Assembly (NCBI GenBank): GCA_014058105.1
Contig: JACGCM010002156.1
Coordinates: forward strand, 947,567-1,011,566
Reading direction: 5' to 3'
Origin: Kingdonia uniflora
Lineage: Eukaryota; Streptophyta; Magnoliopsida; Ranunculales; Circaeasteraceae
DNA length: 64,000 bases
In this document: positions 46,572-59,265 of the stretch, in pieces
How the letters are laid out: every line of letters begins with the position of its first letter
Numbering within the stretch: position 1 is the first letter of the stretch
Position numbers and translations under genes: made by a program
Notes under the pieces: generated by a model
The model's input: only the letters and a program-made list of their open reading frames with translations
Told to the model about the DNA's origin: nothing
Database searches by the model: none

Positions 46572-48564
46572 CTATTCATTCACCCGTATTATGTAAACCT
46601 GAAAAGAAAGGGAAAATGATAAAAAGAATATAGAAATGTACTTTGTGACACTTGGATAACAAATACAGTTCGTATTTGATTTTGTAAGTGCAATTGAGCC
46701 TAAAAACAGTGGTAAGATAAAGATTGAACCTAAAACGAAAGCACAGACTGAGAAAAATATCAAATTATATGTAATAAGGAAATAATTGTAAACGCAAGGA
46801 ATGAAAAACCGTTTTAGGAACAAGCAATTGTGTATCTAAATGTTATAAGAAATCAATTGTACAAAAAAAAGGAATGAAAAACCGTTTTAGGAATACACAG
46901 TTGTCTGTCTAATCAACCATACTTTTTAGTGGCTATTTATCCAGAGCGTTCAGTGTGTATCAAGTCCTAAAAGGCGTCCACTATGACGCACTTTGCAACT
47001 AATACACCCACACCCACACACACACGAAATATATTTCTGGTTCCTCCCCTGCACGGATTTATATGAATGCTCAACTGATTTGTAATTCTTACATATAAGG
47101 ATAAGTGTCCTAGGCTATACATGTTGCTTTAGAGTACATATTTCGTATGCTTTTATAAGGTTTGCAACTCCAAAGTGTTTACAACCAAGTTACCATAAAC
47201 CATCTCCAGGGTCCAAGCTTATAGTTATACTTGTCAAAATTTAGATATTCTTGCATAATGATGAGAGTTGACAAAATACAAATCAAAGGAAAATATCACG
47301 GTCCCTTAAATAATAATATCAAAAGAAGCACCTTAAATTTTCTAGTCTCGACAAGCTGGAAGATTAGGGCATCTCCATCAACTAGGTTATGTGCAATAGC
47401 AAAGCCCCTCCATCCAGCACTTAGACCCCTCTTCAGGGCAAGGTAATTTGTAGGAGACTCATCCATATCCTCATCGATCAACGTAATGGTTTCATCCTTC
47501 CGTGGCAAGTATTTTTTGCAAAAATCAACAGGAAGACCCTATTGACAAAGAACGGTATAATTAACAACACTCCAAGTATTATTTATATGTATCTTAGTAA
47601 AGCGACTACTCATTTCTCTTCATTTTGAAGTATAATGAAATACCCAGAATAAACAACAAAGATACATTGAAGTTGGGGAACATGCACCAACTTTCTTTCA
47701 AGAGTCCATATATGAACTTTTTTCATAACCAGTATAAAATTCCTCACATGAAGAATAGATCTGTTATGTTGATGTTACTTAACCGAAGAAGGTTGGCCGA
47801 GAATAACAGGGAGCAGCACTTGAAATCAGGATAAGTATGTGAAGAATTTTAAGCTTTGGAAGCACGTAAACTGTTATCACTGGTAGGAAAGAATTGGCCA
47901 GCTTGGAAGCCAGCAAATTTTTGCTATCCATAGACATTGAGGTATGGGCACCATGGCAAGATGAATGGTGGGCACTGTTGTTCGTGGCAAGATGAAATCA
48001 GGATAAGTATGACGGAGAGTGCTGGATTGAGCCACATTTTTTATTTATTTTTGTGCGCTCTGTCTTTGAGTGAAGTGAACCTAGTAGGAATTAGGATAGT
48101 GTGCTGTTAACAAACTAAGAGACCTTTCGTTAGAATGAGAGACTGATGAAATAGCAGTATTTGAGAATAATTTGTTTTTTGTATTTTTCATGTTTCCTGG
48201 CCTATCCATTTGTAATTCATACCAATGAATATAGATAGATAACGGTAATGTTTATATACTTTTCCAGCCAAAATGCGTATTTGTTGCATCATGCGTCCTG
48301 CCTAAAGCATTCTACCATGAGTTGTAAGACTAAATGCTACTACAGGCATTGGATAATTCTTAAAAGGGAGATTGACTTACCAGCCAAAACCCACCAGTTG
48401 TATGAGACTGGAGCATCGGCTTAATGAAAGTAGGGAATTCCTCTTCAAGGGTTGATTCTAACGCCTCTGCTTTCTCTATCGCGCTAGCTCTAGCTTGAGG
48501 AGATGCATACACCCGGTTAGATAGATCCCTATGCTTAGAACACCTTCCTTTTCCATATGTAACC
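46572..48564 (-). pseudogene. B3-domain gene 1, copy B: exons 4-6 only
   Basis: Exons 48381-48564, 47332-47538 and 46572-46598 match the last three exons of the intact copy-A gene, including the full B3 domain and VYIIRVNE stop. Exons 1-3 with the start codon are gone. At about 48767 the sequence jumps from copy-A position 26041 to about 26592 (CCCTTTTCA joined to TTGGATTGCTCTTC). The remaining exons are nearly unchanged; exon 4 shows one difference by eye. A transcript could arise only from a new promoter and start. Confidence 0.9.
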
Positions 48565-49309
48565 CTGCACTCCAAACACGGTTTGAATCATTACACAACA
48601 TAAAGGGGTATAGTTGAAAAGCATTTAAATTGCTGTTATTCATTGAAGTGCAACATTGACAATGCCAATCAACTTTTCATGTGATGTTCCCCTCATTCAA
48701 AAGGCATCCCCAAATCTAAAAACTACTATTTACTTAAAGATAATCCTTTTATGTGCCCTTTTCATTGGATTGCTCTTCTAGTTCTCGTTTTTTGTGTTTG
48801 AGCGGCAACAGAGAGGCGTTTGAATTCAAATGAGGGCTAGGGAAGCTAGACAGCTTTATAGACCCCACCAAATGAATATTTAAATTGATGTGAAATCTTG
48901 CTGGCTTTTGGCAATTTGCCCCGCCCCGTTTGGAGAGGATTTGGGATGATTATATCAGGTATGAGGGCGGGTCTGGGCCGAGTTTGGTTAAATCCGTCGG
49001 GGATTGGGGCGGATTTGGGACTGAGCTTGGTTAAATCCGTTATCCGCCCTGCCCCGCCCCCATATAATACTTTTACTTTTATACCCCTGTATATATATTA
49101 GAATTAAGAAAAGAAAACCCTAATTCAACCCAACAATTCTTCAAATGCAATTCGAAATCAAAGAATTGTTTCTTGGTTACTCCCATACCACTATATACAA
49201 TGAAAAAACAGACCAACATTTTCGAGCTGTTTCTCCGATCTCACTCCAAAATTCTAAATTCTCATCTCCTCATCAAAACAAGTCAGTTTCTCTTGATTTC
49301 TTCATCGAA

Positions 49310-50154
49310 ATGGTAAGATTTCATCTCCAGATCTGGTGAAATTATGCTTTGATTTGAATCAAATTTTAATCTATTTTTCTCTGAATTGTTGCAACTTGTG
49401 ATGATGAAACAGCCTCTGAGACTTGAAATCAAGGTATTTTGGATCTTAATCTCTTTGAATTGTTGTAATGTGATTGATTGGTAACCCTTTTGTTTTGATT
49501 TGGATCAGAGGAAACTTGCTCAAAGATATGAAATGTGTGGATCTTCACCCTACGGAGCCATGGTATTTTTACTTGATAAGATCACATTAGAAGAGTAACT
49601 GTGTTGTCACTTGTGATATGTAATTTGGGGTAGGATCCTTACGAGTCTTTATTCGGGGAGTGTTTGTATTTGGAACTACCATACACAGGTAAGAGCTAAT
49701 GTTAATTAAGCTTTGGTGGTTTAGTATTATTGAAGCTCTTAGTGTTAACCACATTTGCTGATTTATTGCAGACTATGGTGAAATCTTTTGAGGTTACTGA
49801 ACTACCAGGTATTTTTCATCTGCTATTGTTATGGATATTCTTTCTAGAACTAGAAACCCTTATTGGATTCCAAACCATTGGAGAGGCTCTTGCTAATATT
49901 GTTGCTTTCTACATCACTTGTTATTTGCACTTCGGTCAGCAAAGTTTATTCCAAGTAAACAATGGGTTGTTGCTGGAGCGGATGACATGTGCATCCGTTT
50001 ATACAATTATAATACAATGGATAAGGTCAAAGTGTTCGAAGCGATTACATCAGATGTGTGTCTGTCCACCCAACTCTTCCTTATGTATTGTCAGCATCTG
50101 ATGACATGTTTATAAAGCTGTGGGACTGGGAGAAAGGCTGGTTGTGCACGCAGA
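49310..50154 (+). pseudogene. beta'-COP 5' fragment (copy B)
   Basis: Same exon series as in copy A, from ATG|GTAAGA (49310-49312) to the LCTQM end. It keeps the exon-3 frame loss and adds a 7-bp deletion in the last exon: between GAAGCG and ATTACATC (about 50044) the bases for the EAHTD region are missing. The long WD40 frame is therefore broken here although it is open in copy A. Confidence 0.87.
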
Positions 50155-50186
50155 TGGATGATTAGAGAAATCAAAGAATTCGTCAT

Positions 50187-50882
50187 TCATGGTATCTTCC
50201 AGGTCTAGGATGAAGCTATGGATGATTAGAGCGACAACCACTATATTGTTATGGACATGTTTAGTCCAATTAACAGCATTAGGGGAGATGTGGGGGCCGA
50301 GAGTATTGAAAGGTTGACCTTCTTGTTTTATGCCATCTGATGCAGATTCGCATTTGGAGGTGAAGTTGGTTTCTGTACCACCAAAAATTTCCCTACCACC
50401 CAAAAGTGAGTTCCTCAATTGATGTTTTGCTTTGTACAGATTCATTTGGGGTTTATTGAAATTGTATTTTGCTTTCCTCTAGGGGTTTATAAAAACAATG
50501 GCTACTTAATGGTTTCGTGCAACGGAGGGCTTAATCAGATGCATGTTGCGGTGAGTGAACTCTTACTTAAAAACACAATTATATTTCTTTTCATTCATAT
50601 TCTGTTATATTTTGTACAGATATGTGACATGGTAGCAATTGCAAGATACTTAAACGTTACACTTATAGTTCCTGAGTTGGATAAAACCTCCTTCTGGGCC
50701 GATCCCTGGTGGGTGCATCATAATTTTTTAACTTAATATCTCAATGTATAATGCTACTAATATTTGTGTCTTGATATGATATGTCAGTGAGTTCCAAGAC
50801 ATATTTGATGTTGATCATTTCATTACATCCTTGAGAGATCAAGTACGGATATTGAATGAGCTGCCACCAAGGCTCAAGAGAA
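50187..50882 (+). pseudogene. O-fucosyltransferase fragment (copy B)
   Basis: Matches the copy-A fragment: [68 protein letters not shown] and [18 protein letters not shown]. Here the third-exon border reads CCCTG|GTGGGT, so the GT donor survives, while copy A has GA. The first exon reads W-M-I-R and the second has SCNGG, which are closer to the family text than the copy-A W-T-I-R and SYNGG. Confidence 0.86.
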
Positions 50883-51856
50883 GAGTCTGCTTTGGCTGCC
50901 ATAGTTTTGGCAGTAATGAATATTTGTGTCTAAATATAAAATTTCCTTGGCAGTCTGTAATGAATACTTAAAGGAATGATGCTTTGGCTGCCATAGTTTT
51001 GTACAATGTACATAATCCTTCTTTTCTTCTTTCTTCTTTCTTCCTTCTGAATTCTAAATTATGCTTTCTGAATGTTTTTTTGCATACTGTTTTAAAAAAA
51101 TAAAATTAGTTAAATCGGGCGGGTCTGGGATTAGGCTTTGTAAGGTGGGCGGATTCGGGGATCCCCGTTTAACTTAAATGGGTATTGGGGCGGGGATGGG
51201 GGGTTGAAATCTAAGTGGGGGTGGGGATGAGATTAGCTCCCCTGCCCCATTGCCATCCCTAGCTTTCCACAATAAAATCTAACTTAACTGGCAATCACCC
51301 TTTAAACACATCGGTTGCCATCCTTCCTCATGTATATTTTCCGTACTCTCTCATAATATGCTCTGCAATGGTCATAGTTTTTAGTACTATCAGGATTCTG
51401 ATGTATAACCCTACGATAATGTCCTTGCACCGTTTGGGCGACTGGGTGAGTATCATCATTTTGTGTTGTAATCAAATAACTGCTTGGAGAATATAGTAAT
51501 TGCGAGATCGGCTCCAATGCCTCAAACATTTTGGTTTAATATATAAAGTAACAGAGAAAGAGACGGTTAAATTTTGAAGAATATTTGCACTGGTCCAGGT
51601 AAAGACTAATGATTAATGATAACGAAATTGAGATTTTAAAGTAAACTAGACATTGCAAGTACTCAGGTAGAGAAAAATTGTTGCAGGAAATATAAATGAT
51701 CCCCAAAGAAGTAAAATACATATGTATACATTGTCTAATGGGAAAATAGTTACATAATTTCATATAAACATGGAAACAAAGCCTTGAACTTTCAAAAGAA
51801 AAACAAACAAACAAACAATGTCTTGCTTGTGCTCTTTCTGCCTGAAACCTCTTCTT

Positions 51857-54391
51857 CTAAAAACGAGCAAGGAGCCTGTCCTTGATATCTTCCACGAATC
51901 GAAAATAAGCTAACCTCCATTTGTCTATAAATACTAGAGCTGCACAAAAACCTGCAAGACCTACGACAAATCCTGGTGCAACGGCCACATAAAATTGTTC
52001 CATCATGTCATACTCATCACTATCTTGAGCTTTTGTATGAGTAGTTTCACCAAAATCATTTCTTTTGCACTTTTTCAGAAGGGGAGTCCCACATAGGGCG
52101 TCGTTACCTAAATAGCTCGACTCGGTAAAGGTTTGGAGCTGAGAACCTGTTGGTATTTCTCCAGATAAGTTGTTATATGACAAGTTCAATTGATTCAAAG
52201 AATAACACCTTGAGATACTTTGAGGAATTACTCCTGTAAGTTGGTTTTTTGAGAGATTGAGATTTTCAAGTAAAACCATGTCGCCAATCTTCTCTGGAAT
52301 TTCACCTGTTAAATGGTTATTGGATAATAGCAAGTATTGCAATCTCAAAAGACTTGTTATCTCTTGTGGAATCTCTCCGGATAAACTGTTATACGAAAGA
52401 TCCATGCTTGTTACAAGTTCAAGAGGGATGGACTTGTATTCAAGTAACAATCCTTTCGAACCCAACAGTATCTTTTCATCAAACCTTGGAATATATACCA
52501 CAAAACTTGTGTCTTTCTTGGTGGCCATGGCGCTAAGATTGCTAAAACATCGAGGTATGGCTCCTGATAGATTGTTATGTGCAGCGTCTAATGTTTGAAG
52601 AGAAGTGAGATTACATAGCTCACCGGGAATCTTACCCTTAAACTTATTAGAACGTAAGGCAAGGGCCGAGAGATTCAGCAGGTTTTTTCCGATCCATGCT
52701 GGTATGCTACCAGACAATTCATTGTCGCCAAGTTCCATGGTTCGTAACCGTGTGCAATTTTGCAAACTTGACGGCAGCTCTCCGGATATTGAATTATTGC
52801 GCACGTGGAACGATGACAACGCAATTAAAGAACCCATGGAGCTCGGAATATTCCCATATAGATTATTGTTATCCAGATTTACTACCATTAGAGACGTCAA
52901 ATGCATCCAGCAGTTGGGAATTTCTCCTACCAGAAGGTTGTTCGAGAGATCAAGAGTGATGAGTTGATATGTTTCATTCAAAGGATTGCAAAGGAAGAGT
53001 GACATATTCCCTGAAACAGAATTGTTGGAGAGGTCTAGTACATAGACATTAGAAGTTAGACGTGGCAGGAGGCCCTGGAAGTTTTTGGAACCCAAATAAG
53101 TCTCATCTGGCAACGTGTTTGGCAATTCCCCCTTTATCTGGTTGTTGGAAAGATCTAAGATGGAGAGTTGTGAAGAAAAATTCCAAAACCAAGTGGGGAT
53201 GTTATCTGAAATACTTGCATTAGATAAGTCTAGATCTGAAAGAGAATTTTGTGTGCGAAGCCATGCGGGGAATTGTGGACCCAATTTACAGGATGATAGA
53301 TATAGATATTTCAATTGGAATTTCGGAATCCAGGTGGAGCAAACATTGAGAGCCAGTGAGTTTGTGGATAAGTCTAAATATTGTAATCTTGTCAGATTGG
53401 CAAAGTGTGCTTCACCGATGACACCTTCTAAAGAATTATTATAGATTCGTAAGTCTTGTAGGTTTGAAAGATTCCCAAGACTCTCTGGAAGTGAACCGTT
53501 GAAATTATTATTAGCAAGACCTATCACTCTTACTGATCTCAATCCTCCTAAGGACACCGGAATAGGACCAGAAAATGAGTTGCCAGTTAGATCAAGGTAG
53601 TTGAGAGTTTTAAGATTTCCAAGCTGAAGTGGTAAGGAACCTGAAAGAAATTTGTTCCCTTCCAAACGCAAAGACTGTAAGCTGGAAGGGACACATAGGG
53701 ATAAACTTGTTAAAAACCCAGTTATGTCCCCATTGAAATTGTTATTAGACAGTTCAAGATCTACCAATCTGCAAAGATTTCCTAAGAAATTGGGTATCTC
53801 GCCTTCAAGGTTGTTGGAATCGAGGTTGAGGCTTGTGACCGAGGTCAGGTTATCAATAGCAGCTGATATTGTACCGTGAAATATATTAGCGCTAAGATCA
53901 AGGTGTTCAAGATTACCTAGTTGATGAGGAAGCTTACCACCGAAACCCGCATAAGAAAGATTAAGATATTGCAAACTTTTGAGCGAACCCAAGAAATCTG
54001 GAATACTTGTCCCATTGAAGTCGTTCCAACTTAAATCCAAGGACTTGAGATGTTTCAACTCCAACAAAGAAGGATTGATCTCCCCACCCAATTGCGCCAT
54101 CTTGTAAGCTCTATACTCGTTATATGTATCATATGGGTTTATGAGGTCGAGTCGGACAACACTACCGGTCATGTTATCACAGCCGACACCCTCCCATGTG
54201 CAACAATTGTCACCAACCCAAGAAGATAGCCGATGCGAAGGATCCGTGAGACCTTGTTTAAAAGTAAGAAGAGCGTGCTTCTCTCTAGTGGAACAAAACA
54301 TGTTTGCTCCTTCATCACTTGAAGTGAAGTGGATCTTAGTTATAAATGAGAGCACAAGCAAGACAGCTAAAAATTTGAAATTTCTAACCAT
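51857..54391 (-). CDS. EIX-like LRR receptor-like protein (RLP), copy B
   Basis: Intronless 844-residue RLP. The signal peptide, LRRNT cap (DNCCTWEGVGC), LRRs of the C-terminal half, island, acidic juxtamembrane segment, membrane span (about 800-822, GFVVGLAGF) and basic tail are almost identical to copy A. The LRR core between HQLGNL (about 53925) and NNNFNGSLPESLG (about 53490) is a different sequence: ANIFHGTISAAIDNLTSV, GEIPNFLGNLCRLVDLELSN, CVPSSLQSLRLEGNKFLSG and GLRSVRVIGLANN. It lacks the three tandem WFSSLNNL units and the Tyr-rich run of copy A. The frame is intact. The upstream region has 471 bp that are absent from copy A. It is probably functional, with a different ligand-binding surface. 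Confidence 0.93.
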   Translation of the reverse strand: MVRNFKFLAVLLVLSFITKIHFTSSDEGANMFCSTREKHALLTFKQGLTDPSHRLSSWVGDNCCTWEGVGCDNMTGSVVRLDLINPYDTYNEYRAYKMAQLGGEINPSLLELKHLKSLDLSWNDFNGTSIPDFLGSLKSLQYLNLSYAGFGGKLPHQLGNLEHLDLSANIFHGTISAAIDNLTSVTSLNLDSNNLEGEIPNFLGNLCRLVDLELSNNNFNGDITGFLTSLSLCVPSSLQSLRLEGNKFLSGSLPLQLGNLKTLNYLDLTGNSFSGPIPVSLGGLRSVRVIGLANNNFNGSLPESLGNLSNLQDLRIYNNSLEGVIGEAHFANLTRLQYLDLSTNSLALNVCSTWIPKFQLKYLYLSSCKLGPQFPAWLRTQNSLSDLDLSNASISDNIPTWFWNFSSQLSILDLSNNQIKGELPNTLPDETYLGSKNFQGLLPRLTSNVYVLDLSNNSVSGNMSLFLCNPLNETYQLITLDLSNNLLVGEIPNCWMHLTSLMVVNLDNNNLYGNIPSSMGSLIALSSFHVRNNSISGELPSSLQNCTRLRTMELGDNELSGSIPAWIGKNLLNLSALALRSNKFKGKIPGELCNLTSLQTLDAAHNNLSGAIPRCFSNLSAMATKKDTSFVVYIPRFDEKILLGSKGLLLEYKSIPLELVTSMDLSYNSLSGEIPQEITSLLRLQYLLLSNNHLTGEIPEKIGDMVLLENLNLSKNQLTGVIPQSISRCYSLNQLNLSYNNLSGEIPTGSQLQTFTESSYLGNDALCGTPLLKKCKRNDFGETTHTKAQDSDEYDMMEQFYVAVAPGFVVGLAGFCAALVFIDKWRLAYFRFVEDIKDRLLARF

Positions 54392-54464
54392 CTTGAGGAA
54401 AACAGAATGTGTGTTACTGGCTTTCTTGAAATTCAGAAATTCAAGACGTTTTATTTAATTCCTA

Positions 54465-54935
54465 TGTTTCTCACCCTTTAATATATTTATGCAAAATGGG
54501 TCAATGTGGAAGTCAACACGGAAGAGGTCATTATCAGTGCAAGACTGCAAGTGAGTCAAGGGACTTGCAATAATATATAGGTTTGATTTTTCTGAGTGAT
54601 TGTGTATCACATCTTTTTGGATAGAAATGAGGAGATGAAAACTTTTGCAACTCTTGGGACTGGAAATCGTTCGGAAGGTGTAAATGAAAGCGGATATTAT
54701 TTGCCAAGGCCTGCATAAGATAATTAGAGGATATCTGTTTGTATTCTTCATGATCCATTGATATTTCAAATGCATCTCATACACAAATGGTGTGTCTGAA
54801 AATTCCCACTTTGAACTTTGAAGACACACAAACGGTATCTTAACATATAATTTTGATGAAAAAGACTCCGTTTACATGTCCCCTACTAACACACACATCA
54901 TGTTTTGCTCAACATCTATGGCTTGAAAATTCCTA
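54465..54935. other. 471-bp segment upstream of copy-B RLP, absent in copy A
   Basis: It lies 66-545 bp upstream of the RLP start codon, between two AATTCCTA copies (54457-54464 and 54928-54935). Copy A has one AATTCCTA (35717-35724). The segment has no recognisable gene and no inverted termini. It probably includes promoter or 5'-flank sequence of the copy-B receptor. Confidence 0.8.
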
Positions 54936-55296
54936 AGACAGGTTCTGTGCAGATTGTATGATGGGCCCGTGGGTCGGTGCTCGGTGCCGGTGGTGGCTTA
55001 AATTGGCTAAACCTGCTTGTCATCAGGTTTTCATGAGGATAAAATATTTCCCGGTCTTTCTCAAGTAAGCTGAATGAACATTCGGAGTGCATTAAGCACA
55101 TTTTGCTGCGTTGTACTAAGTGCACTGTAATTATGGGGTTCAATTTCATTGATATCTCGAAGGCCTGCTTTCTGCTGTACAATGTGATTGGTGATTTGGT
55201 GTCACAATCGCTTGTAAGTTGAATCCATGATCATAGATTCATTTGATATAACCAACCAGACGTCTGTTTTCAGAAATGGGCGCATGCATGGTGTTG

Positions 55297-56012
55297 CAGT
55301 TTAGGACTAACCCAACTCAAATCATCTTCAGATTTTGTAACTCAACTTGGAGGTAAACTTTCCGAAAATTTTACAATATGGTAAAAGAAAAAGAAGAATG
55401 ACATGACAATAAAAAATGGGAGAGGATTCCCCTACACACCAACTACACTCTCTCTTAACCACTCACATATCTGATGTGGCATTTTAATACTTATTTTTAA
55501 GAGGGAAGAATTAGTGACATGGACAAATTTGAAAAAAAAAAAAAAAAACTGCTCTCGCAAGTGACTCACTCGTAACTCACTCGCAACTCATTCTCACTCA
55601 CATACAATCTCTCTCTCTCTCTCTATCGATCAACTCTCACTCACTCACTCACTCAGACAACTCGCCCACATTTACTCTTCTCCGTCAGTCAATATCTCTC
55701 TCTCACTTATTCTTTATATGTCAGTGATTCTAAACCTCGGAGGACTGTTATCATACACCGGATTTGGGAGCTATAAATCGGAGGACTGTCATCATACACG
55801 TGATCTTCATTGACCAGGTAATCGAATGCATTCCCTTCAAAGAATCCATATTCCCATCACCTTGTCTTTTTATTTTTTGTTTAAAATTTCCCGCAGTTTA
55901 GGACTAACCCAACTCAATTCATCTTCAGATTTTGTTTAACTCAACTTGGAGGTAAACTTTCAGAAAATTTTACAATAAGGTAAAAGAAGAAGAAGAATGA
56001 CATGACAGCCAA
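55297..56012. repeat. Pair of ~115-bp direct repeats (copy B)
   Basis: Same arrangement as at 36059-36773: arms starting GCAGTTTAGGACTAACCCAA at about 55297 and 55895, separated by poly(A), (CT)n and (CACT)n tracts with slightly different lengths. Confidence 0.75.
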
Positions 56013-56140
56013 AAATATTTCATTGATTCTTCAAAAGTTACATTGTGGATTTATTGATAATTGATTATCGACTTCTTTATAGGTTACACAGTTTAGGATT
56101 TCCCACTCCAGATGAAAAATGAGACTAGAAAATATCAGAC

Positions 56141-59100
56141 CTTAAAGTCTTCTCAGCATGATCAGTAGCTGTCTGATGATTATAACATGGAGGTTGAAAT
56201 TATAACAGATTCAATAATAATAAAAATTTAACAAAATAATTTGGAAAATTGGTAAAGGTGATGGTGCAGCCAGGTGCATCATCATCAACAAGCCGATGGT
56301 TAGTCGACCATATTGAACAAGAGAGAATCATATAGTCATCAGTTTAACTCAAGTGGATGATTAGGGAAGTCTCAGTGAAAATTTAGTATAGCTAGTAAAG
56401 CCCTGCAAGTTTGTGTTATATAATGGCAACGCCCTAAACATTACCTTATATTTTTCTTTTTAAAAGGCAGTGTTTACAGCTACAGAGGGTATCATCCCTT
56501 TCGGATTCTTAATGCATGATGTGCTCAAGTATGAACAAAAACAGCATCTTCTCAAAAAAGAAAAGAAAATATATACGACATAATATAATACACATGTACA
56601 GATCAAGCTAATAGTAAAAACTATGTAAGGAGGTCCGATCAATATCCATGCTGGGTGTTATTCGTGGGAGTAGTAAAGTAAACGGACCATTACCTAGACT
56701 AAGAGAATTGGGGGACAATCCACTGCTTCCATTTTGTATTTTCAATGAATGTTTTTAGTTTGAGAGACATCTATTTAGTACTTCATTTGCCTCTCTGTCA
56801 TTTTAGAATTTTGTATTTGAGTTGAAATCCTTACAAAATATTTATTTGGGTGCTCCTGCAGCAGATGAGTTCAAGCTTCTTTTATAGCCTCATTGGCAGA
56901 ATTCTTAAGAAAATTGAGGAAGATTGTTATTAAGTGGGGGTAACTTATATTTTGATAAATCCTTTCCTAATTCTAAGTCAATTCACCTTCTTTCTACATT
57001 GCATGCCTTAAGGATGAGTGGGTCTTGGTACATCTATGAGATACCAAATCAAGTCTTATTAGTTACTGATACCTGTATAAAAGCTAACGCTGCCTAGAAA
57101 ACAAGATAAAAGTTAACACCAGGGAGAAAAAAGCTAAGTCAGCCTAACACTCAAATTAAACTCCCCCTCTCTATCAGAACTTGACCTTCATTTTTTTTCC
57201 AAAGCCTTACACGATCACCTTCTCGCTCATCTTCTTCGTTCAACACGAGTGTCTCATCTTCTTATGCCCACAACAATTTACTCTCTACTCTTTATTCATA
57301 TCTGCTACCTGTACATTTTCTTTACAACATCTATACTTTCAACACAAAAAAGATAAAACTCTTCAAACCTAATGCTTGGGAATGGTAGAGAATGATTTAA
57401 GCTCAAGTCAGCAAGCCTCTGACTTTGTGGATTGGCAATTCACTACAAACTTAGACATACTCTGGATTTAGAAACGAGAAAAATATGCTTTTTGAGTCAT
57501 AAATATTATTAGACAGATCCACAACTATCAATATTTTAGTCTAAAACATATGGGGGATGCTTCATTGTGTAGCCTTTTAAGAAACGGGTAACACTTAAAT
57601 GACCGATCTTACCAGCAAATCCCCACCAGTTGTGCAAGATTGCAACTTCTGCTTAATGAAACCCGAGAAGTTGGGTTTAAGGTTCGATTCTAACGAAACT
57701 GCTATATCTATTGTGTTTAAGTGAGCTTCACCTGAAGAATGTACTCGTGGGACGATTTGCTTTGTATAAGCTTTAAATATCTGAATACCTAATCCCTCAT
57801 CAAGTCCAAATGAACTATATGCCCTGATAATATACACCTACATGAATTGCGGAGGACCCTGACATTAGGCTTATTTTGTAGAGAAACAGTGGAATATTTG
57901 GCGAAGTCAAAAGTAAGAAAAATCTACCAAAACAAACAAGCAAACTATACTATACGTAGAACTATAAGAAAGCGATCAAGAACACCTGGAATTTAGCAGG
58001 CTTGATTAGCTCGAAAACCAAAGCATCTTCCACTACTAAGTTGTGACTAGTTGAAAACGGTTTCTATCCAGCACGAAGTACTCTACCTGAAATTACAAAT
58101 CTAATTGTACATGATTCTTGATTTTCGTCCACCAAAGTAACCATGGAGGATTCTGTTGGGCAGGTGTAAACGGCAAAATTTCAAAGGAGGATTCTGTTGA
58201 CGAAATAAATAGAGATAAATGATTATGAAGTCCAATATGTTTGTCCGTCTCAAGAAATTTCAATGTATGATTAAGACATCAATCTTATACCAGCAAAAAA
58301 CAACCACCAACATGTGACAGGACCATAGATTTCGCAAAGCTGGGGTGCTTAGGATCTAGATTTCGTTGAATGTCTTCTGCTCGTTCTCTAGCGCATTGTT
58401 TAGCCATATGACTATACACGAAATTGGCCCTTCTGTCATTGACTAAGAAAAATAGTGGCAATGGTACTAAAAAAAGAAAATGACGAGACGCTAAAATTGT
58501 CAATACGTATAAAATATAGTAAGTAAATTTACTGACCTGGTGGAGCTCTCAGTATGATCAGCAACAACCTGTTAAGAATTACAAGTTGCATCTTTCATAT
58601 AAAGAGATGTTTGTATGTGCAAAAGTCAAATAATATCAACACAGTGTAATTCACATCTGTTCATTAAGTAAAAATTACAAGACGCCAAAAAGAATTGGTA
58701 TATCTGTGTAGATAAAATGTTCGACCAACTAGTATTCAATTACAATCTACATGGATATGTCGATATTGATGACTAGGAAGGCAATGCAACTACCTAGCAT
58801 TTTCATAAAATGAAGTTTTTCTAACTATAAGAAATGTTATAAGTGGGCTTTGAGAGGCCAAAGATTAATACAAATCCAATGCCAAAGATTGCATTGCAAT
58901 ATTTGTATTCAAATTTCCTCGCTTCCTAATATTATCAACATTTAACAAAAGATCCCAAGTCCTGTATTAAGTGTAATAGCAGGCATTAACAGCGAAAAAC
59001 GAGTACCGCCGCAGAGCAAAAGAGTTAGTCATGTTGAAGTTGGAAGTTGAAAGGGCTCAGAGATATCTACATTTCTTGAAAAGACTTAGATGGTGGCTAA

Positions 59101-59265
59101 GAAATCCATGAAGTATTTCTACAGTAATGACCCTATCTATCTATAACAAATATTATCTCAAAACAAGTAAAAAAAAATGAATCCAAATTGCACATACAAA
59201 CTATTATCAAAGTCATTAGAGAGAGAGAAAGAGAGAACCTTGTGAGTGGTGGAGTCACTAGACAT
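56141..59265 (-). pseudogene. Multi-B3 gene 2, decayed (copy B)
   Basis: Exons corresponding to copy A: 59239-59265 (MSSDSTTHK), 58537-58568, 58291-58432, 57986-58193, 57613-57837 and 56141-56172. It carries the same frameshift and the same TAG in the second exon half of B3 domain 1. The final partial B3 half and most of the last VYIIRAYNS exon are deleted and replaced by a short filler (see findings). It is non-functional. Confidence 0.82.

Larger units (their letters stand above)
48903..51261 (+). mobile_element. hAT-like element carrying two host-gene fragments (copy B)
   Basis: Duplicate of the element at 26728-29110 with the same ends (GGCTTTTGGCAAT at the left, CATTGCCATCCCTA at the right) and the same mirrored GC-rich subterminal strings. 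The (TTCTT)n tract near 51020 is shorter than in copy A. It arrived by the segmental duplication, not by transposition, since its flanks are also duplicated. Confidence 0.65.
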
